Assembly (NCBI RefSeq): GCF_011075055.1
Contig: NC_058138.1
Coordinates: 5,910,001-5,974,000 of the forward strand
Direction: 5' to 3'
Source of the DNA: Mangifera indica
Lineage: Eukaryota; Streptophyta; Magnoliopsida; Sapindales; Anacardiaceae
Length of the DNA stretch: 64,000 bases
Position numbers and translations under genes: made by a program. Under the pieces are notes generated by a model, which was given only the letters and a program-made list of their open reading frames with translations, was not told the origin of the DNA and did no database searches. Numbering within the stretch: the first letter of the stretch is position 1; every line of letters begins with the position of its first letter. Positions 57,591 to 64,000 of this stretch are shown one piece after another.

Positions 57591-59060
57591 ATTTCAATGA
57601 ATATTTATGGGTTGTTCTGTTGAATGAGCAGGGGTTAAGTATGCAAGTGATAAGGAAATTCTAGTGGACATATTGTTCTAGGTGACTTGCAAATATAATG
57701 TTAATATCTGGAGATAGAGATGCCTCCAATCCTCTCCATCAATTGAGGGTGAGAAGATACAGCATTCTGCTTGCTCAACTACAGAAAGCCTTGGCTCTTC
57801 TCCTTGTAGTCACTAAGATCATATGGCTCTAGACAAGTCTTGTGGCTGGAGGCCCTTCATTCACAACTAAAATTGGTAACAAATTTCAGTCCCTAATGAT
57901 ATGCCTTTTGCTCATGTACAAGTTCCCTACTTGGGAAATCCTAATGAGAAATTCAATAATAGTGCACTACTTGATATTCTGGAAGATCAAGAAACCTGTA
58001 ACTTATCACCATCCTGGTACTAATTATAATCCCAAGATTTCTGTTATAGGCCTTGCCCAAATGGATTTGCTCTTTTCAACCTTGCTCAGAATCGTTATAG
58101 AAACCATTATCCACACGAACCTTTAGCGCTAAACAATCTCCCTAATCAACCTCCTAGTTCTGTCCAAAAAGGTAGTGGAGTCACCAAATGTGATCCTACC
58201 AGCATGAATCTGAAGCCTGCATTATTGAGTCAGTTGCAAAATGGACATATAAAGCATAGGAAGTTGTCGTTTTCTTCACCAGTGAACTCGATTAACATTC
58301 CTAGTAGTGTCATATGAGGGACGTTGGGGTGTCCAAAACCTTTTGATTATGTCCAAAGCCTTATAGGTGTTGTGTTACTAACACTGAACTCCTTGAAATT
58401 TGAAAAGATAATGCCGACTGAAGGTAATATAATCTATTTCTTTCGATATGGAGATCCCAAGCATCGGAATGCTGACATTAAAAGGCCTTGGAAATTGCTA
58501 TTGATCAATAAATGGTAGTGAAGCAGAAAATTGGAGCTATGAACTTTTATGTTGGCAAGAATGAGAAACAATGGAAATGTGTGAACCCTATTATTGGTAA
58601 TCCTATGCAAATCTCAGAGATAACAGGCGAAAGAAATAAAAAGTTTCCGGTGTCGCCTAGAGGGCAATCTGCAATAATGGCTTCTTAATGCAGGTAAATT
58701 TCCTTTGCTTGTTTAGTTTAGCCTTTCTTAGCTTCTGGGACTTGTAATTGGACTGTTTATTTATTCTGTCTTGTGTGCTTTTGCATTTTCGTTTATAGGT
58801 ATGAAGCTGGTACTATTTTGAAGAATATGTGCTTGACAGAGCTTACATTAGGTGACATAGTTCAGATCTTGAACATGGTAATTACCATAAAGAAATGGAT
58901 TATTCATAATCAAGCAGGATGGCAGCCATTTATCCTTGCTGTTACAGAGTGCAGCCCTGAATAAGGCGCTAAATCTGCTTCATAAAGTTTCGACCTAGCT
59001 ATCCATGGTAAGGGAAAGGGGCCACTTGATAGTTTGACGGGTATTAAGTGTATATAGATA
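57590..59060 (+). pseudogene. NYN-B: NYN plus OST-HTH protein pseudogene
   Basis: Paralogue of NYN-A. Visible parts: YKYNVNISGDRDASN-like NYN core (about 57690-57760), FPTWEIL..NSIIVHYL in the linker, then the well-kept start of the conserved C-terminal region GCPKPFDYVQSLIGVVLLTL, FEKIMPTEGNIIYFFRYGDP and KHRNADIKRPW (58324-58500), which matches plant MARF1-like proteins. QSAIMAS and the retained intron (about 58694-58798, AG|GTAAAT..TATAG) lead into RYEAGTILKNMCL and TLGDIVQILNMV. It has several stops and frameshifts, and no functional frame across any domain. Confidence 0.72.
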
Positions 59061-59850
59061 GATGGTTTGTTGCAATAAGGTTACTAAAACAAAAGTTTCC
59101 TTGTGCCAAGACTCATTCTGTAGATTTACTAGTGATGAAAGTTGTTACACATGATGGCTACTGTCTAGATTTTCGATTAGAGACGAAGTTTCAAGTGAAA
59201 ATTTGCTAGATGTGTCAAAGAGTATACAATGCAAGGCTCTGAGGTACAAGAAAGTTGTTACACATGCAAGTTCTGTTTCCAAATTTCTATGAAACATATT
59301 TCTGCAGAAAATTTTCCTACCTCCCATATAGTTCGTGGTGCCATGAGAACTCTGAATGCAAGGCTTGATTTAAAAGTGGCATTGAAGATGCAAGAGTTTG
59401 GTTAATTTGCAGAGAAGCAGATTACACAAATTATAGAAATATGAAGAAAACATCCAAATGTAGGTAGATAAACATAGAAAATGTTCTGGTGATTCATTCT
59501 CCTATGATCACATCATACTATGAAGATATCAAGATGAGTCACTCGAAGGTTGCACAATGATGTAAAGTTCTTCCGAATAGAATTCTCGAGCATGAGTCGA
59601 ATCAATGAGTCCTTGTTCTTCTTAGTTTGGGGTATTCTCAGAATAAACTGATTTGTAAATTCCTCCCTCTGCAGCATCAATTTAGCAGTTTGCCACTGTA
59701 TTTGCGGTACTTTTTTGAAAGCTGTATGGTTCTCAAAGCTTGTGAAACCATTAGTCCCTTGGCTATAATCCTTATATTTAAGTCTCCTGTTTGCAAACTT
59801 TGATAGAAAAATCAGTTGTTTCTGATTTTTGCCCCCATTTGGATACTGCT
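59061..59850 (+). pseudogene. NYN-B 3' tail
   Basis: Aligns with 35346-36170 but lost about 90 bp near 59240. The open stretch is broken by a stop replacing Trp in the FGWFAEKQ motif (59400). The 3' part, aagctgtatggttctcaaagc.., is conserved. Confidence 0.55.
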
Positions 59851-60310
59851 TTCACTTTTGCATTGAAACTTTTCTTTCTGTAAAATTGCTGCCAGTTTTA
59901 AGGTTTTCAAGCTTGGAAAATAGCAAGTTTCGTACCATAAATGCCTATAATTTATGGTACTTATTTGAGAACATTACTGTGTTTAAAATTTAAAAATTGA
60001 CATAGCACAAATAGGGGATAAGAACTCTGATAAACACAGAAAATGAAAACAATTATTATCAACCCTAATCCAAATAAATTATGTTAGATTTGTGTCATAT
60101 TATCAAGTGAAAAATTACTTGCCATGTTACCATTATTAATGTTGCACTAACTAATATTCAATAAGGGTGGACTTGATTTGAGCCAAGTAGAACCCGAATA
60201 AGAGCTAGCTCGAGATAGAGCTAGCTCGAGATAGAGCTAGCTCGAGATAGAGCTTGACTTGCTTGATTGATAGCGATTTCATTGGAGTAGTTGTTAGAGA
60301 AAAAGAAGGG
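59851..60310. other. Spacer with a 16-bp tandem repeat
   Basis: Aligns with 36176-36362 and 36696-36900. Contains the empty hAT target CATATTAT at 60096-60103 and three perfect copies of AGAGCTAGCTCGAGAT at 60201-60248. Confidence 0.7.
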
Positions 60311-60311
60311 G

Positions 60312-61202
60312 TGTGCACGGTCTGGTTTTGTGTGATTGAGAGATTTTTCAAACCAAACTGAAAAAAACAGTTTGAAAAATTTTCAAATCAAATCAAACCA
60401 TTTTAAGTTTCAAACAAAACCAAACCAAATTGAAAAAATACAGTTTTGTCCAGTCTGAATTAGGATTTGAACCATAGTTATCAATATCTTATGATACACA
60501 ATATATATCCTACAATATGATACGATTTAATACAAAACAAGTATAAATAATACCAGTCAATATATTATATGATATGATATGTATATTACATTACAATACA
60601 TATTACCGATATGAATTGATACACTTTTTTAGAGAAAATGATGATACAGTAGGATGTGTATAAATAATTTTAAAATGTTAAGGGGTTGTAATATTTTTCA
60701 ACTTGATGATGTGTCAATTATAATTTTATAATATTTTATTTTTTAAAAGGCGTATCATACAATATAAGATACAATTCACAATATTAAAAATTAGATTTTT
60801 AATATATGATTCGACTATTATGGTTTGAACCTTTTAAAATAATTCATTTTTAAATATACATATATATTATTTAAAAAAATTAATTGAATTATAACTTTCT
60901 AAAACATAACATAAACATATAAAATAAATATGAAAAATATATACAATATACACGTAAAGAAAATGACAAAATAAATATAAAAAAAGTTGTACACCTAATT
61001 ACTTATTAAAAAATTCTGTTAAACATAGTTTTTATATATATAAAATACGGTTCACGGTTTAGTTTAGTTTGGAAATCATCCAAACCTTAAACCCAAGCTA
61101 AAAAAAATAGTTTAAAAAACTTTTAACCCAAACCAAACCAAATTATAATTTTTTAGCAATTCAGTTTAGTTTTACGGTTTTAACCGAATTATACACACTC
61201 AT
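60312..61202. mobile_element. Decayed MITE with a second MITE nested inside
   Basis: The outer ends are ggggtgtgcacggtctggttttg (left) and ..cggttttaaccgaattatacacactc (right), imperfect inverted repeats (GGGTGTGCACGGT versus GAGTGTGTATAAT). Many caaaccaaac/ggtttggtt motifs line both arms. The middle is interrupted by 60474-60823. The target duplication of the outer element is not clear. Confidence 0.55.
60474..60823. mobile_element. Nested MITE of about 350 bp
   Basis: Flanked by TTTGAACC on both sides (60466-60473 and 60824-60831), an 8-bp direct repeat. The arms carry inverted-type motifs (atcttatgatacacaatatat versus aatataagatacaattcac). Termini are weak (ATAGTTAT..CTATTATGG), so the exact ends may shift by two bases. 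Confidence 0.6.
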
Positions 61203-62429
<1,227 letters not shown>

Positions 62430-62430
<1 letters not shown>

Positions 62431-63127
62431 GAAATTAAAATAACAATGAACCCAGCACATCCAGCCATGGCAGGTCGCCAAAGACAGCAAGAAGAACCCA
62501 GCCAACAGTATGAAGCGTCAACCGGCACACACCTGATGCAGCATGCAGCATCCCAGGAACCAGAAGCAAACACAGAAATGGACCAATGTGCAACCATTTC
62601 ACTAAGACGCAACTTACTGGAACCACAACCAAGAACCACCCACGCAAAAACACTGCTGGAACGCTCCAGGAGAGACAAGAAAGGACGCAGGGAAAGAAAG
62701 GATTAAAAAAGCAGCAACCATCAAACGAGGGAAGGTGCCAGCAGAACCGGTAGCCAAGAACTCAAATTCGGCAGCAGCAAGGCAGCAAAAGGCCATCAAA
62801 CCCAATGAACCCCAATGCAGGAGAGAACTGACAGCGGAGAGGGATGCAGGAATCAGCAACTCCAGAGGAGGACAAGGGCAAGAGAACAGGAGAGGATTTC
62901 AGCACCGAAGCAGCTGCAGAGAGCCAACCCAAGCCAAAATAGACCAGCAGCAGAACGGCGCCTCCACAGGACCCAAGAACTCACGGGAAGAAGCTAGGCC
63001 GATGCAAAGGAGAACCACAGAGAGCCAGAGAGAGAAAAGTCTGAAAACACACCAGAAGGTGGAAACAGGCAGGAAACATGGATTTGAGACTAGAAACTTC
63101 AGAGTCAAACGTGGAAGTGAATATACT
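62430..63127. other. GC-rich island of unknown origin
   Basis: About 700 bp near 50% GC by eye, against roughly 30-35% around it, with open frames on both strands in several registers (96 and 145 codons on plus; 93, 81 and 80 on minus). Such multi-frame openness reflects composition: A and G dominate on plus, few stops. It starts just after gene X exon sequence stops matching the other duplicate (63128) and occupies what should be gene X intron. Candidates: the 5' end of a LINE, another retroelement leader, or captured sequence. I see no diagnostic motif. Confidence 0.4.
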
Positions 63128-63153
63128 TTGAGAATTAGCAAGACAGTTTACAC

Positions 63154-63255
63154 GATAAATATGGCTCCATAGTTGTGACTGAGTCCAGCCGGTTTACAAG
63201 TTACATCAACAATGTAATCTGCAATACATTTCAGCGTTCTCTTCTTAACAGACAC
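63154..63255 (-). pseudogene. Gene X exon, second copy
   Basis: Minus strand, 34 codons after CACCTGTG-type acceptor (..CCACAG) and before GTGTAA: VSVKKRTLKCIADYIVDVTC then KPAGLSHNYGAIFI. Identical at the C-terminal half to the exon at 40683-40772, which is shorter by exactly four codons (12 bp). The downstream exons found in copy I (DGDPIN.., QVLSSL..) are not seen in the next 1.5 kb, where the GC-rich island and AT-rich DNA lie. Confidence 0.5.
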
Positions 63256-64000
63256 CTGTGGAAAGATATATCCAAGTCAAAGAAAAGATTGCTACAAAAA
63301 GCATATTTCCCACATCAGTGATGAAGGTGCAGAGATAACGAACGGATAGAATAGTAGGAACAGAGAAATTATCAAAAGCAACATCTACGAATATCCACAT
63401 AAAGTTATACCAATGTGTAACATCATAGGGGAATTCTGCATTGACAAAACACGAGATATTACTTATGTATGAACATCCCACGTCACAAGAATCCTTTTGG
63501 GTTGCAAAAACTCTGTTTTGCTAATTCATACAGTAGTCAATTACAGTTGTTAATGAATCTTTAAAATTTAATGATATATAAAGGGTTAAAGGATTTAACC
63601 ACCAGAACTGAAAGCAACAAAAAAGACCAAACCCAGACCCAGTAAAAAAAAATTGAACACGCGTACATTGTAATTGAATGTATAAGATCGCTGCCTAGAA
63701 TGCATTGCCATTTTGAAGAACAACCAGTTGAGAAAAAGGCTATAAAGAGGTAAAAAGCTTAAACTCAGACAAATTCTTAACACTATGGCTCAAGCCATGA
63801 CCGCTCATTTTGGGCTCGATTGAGCTAAGTTAACATTCGAGCTCAAGTCAATTTGGCTCAAATCAAACTCTTATAAGATAGTTGTTATGATGGTTTGAAA
63901 TTGATAGTACAATGAAGCTATTAAACCAAATACTAGAGCAAACTTAACATGAAATTGATGGTACAATGAGTCATTGTCATTAGATAAGGGAGTTTAAAAC
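63256..64000. other. Gene X intron/upstream sequence and window end
   Basis: 63256-63400 aligns with 40773-40890. A further minus-strand open stretch (63481-63245) could hold another exon but is unproven. Near 63790-63870, gagctcaagtc/ggctcgattgagc motifs resemble the hAT-MITEs at 29600 and 36363, without defined ends. Confidence 0.35.

Overview
This is nuclear DNA from a higher plant, most likely a eudicot. It is AT-rich, has GT-AG introns, and carries plant-type Ty1/copia and Ty3/gypsy LTR retrotransposons, a CC-NBS-LRR resistance-gene relic, P-class pentatricopeptide (PPR) relics and NYN/OST-HTH (limkain-b1/MARF1-like) relics. I see no rRNA, tRNA, CRISPR or bacterial operon structure. Almost every coding region is broken by stops, frameshifts, deletions or insertions. 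The readable exceptions are an integrase-chromodomain ORF in a gypsy element and three spliceable 3' exons of an unrecognised gene (gene X).

Layout. 1-20 kb is a retrotransposon graveyard: a decayed minus-strand gypsy gag (1-1262), a minus-strand copia (copia-1, about 1490-9960) split by a nested plus-strand gypsy element (2349-7012, target duplication GCGAG), a Mutator-like element (11531-12593), a CACTA-like remnant, a copia 3' end, and a second decayed copia of the same family (copia-2, about 15020-19690) abutting a leucine-rich-repeat fragment. 20-22.6 kb is mostly noncoding and holds a second Mutator-like element.

22.6-41 kb and 54-64 kb are two copies of one duplicated segment with the order promoter, PPR pseudogene, NYN/OST-HTH pseudogene, second promoter copy, gene X (minus strand). 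Copy I is inflated by a block containing copia-A (24255-28413), by copia-B (30310-33216) and by two hAT-type MITEs. For both MITEs, copy II still shows the unoccupied target site. Between the two copies lie a degraded CC-NBS-LRR gene (41.6-48.6 kb, minus), a third fragment of the NYN-gene tail (49.6 kb) and a third Mutator-like element (50581-51255).

The strongest observations are: (i) the segmental duplication with paralogous empty sites, which dates the insertions relative to the duplication; (ii) three members of one Mutator-like family with shared GGCC ends, 9-bp target duplications and different interiors; (iii) four copies of a promoter segment centred on a palindrome of Site II motifs; (iv) several deletion-fused retroelements. 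I found no evidence for a wholly new biochemical system. The least explained sequences are gene X, the GC-rich island at 62.4-63.1 kb, the ORF remnant conserved in the long leaders of copia-1 and copia-2, and the variable cores of the Mutator-like elements.
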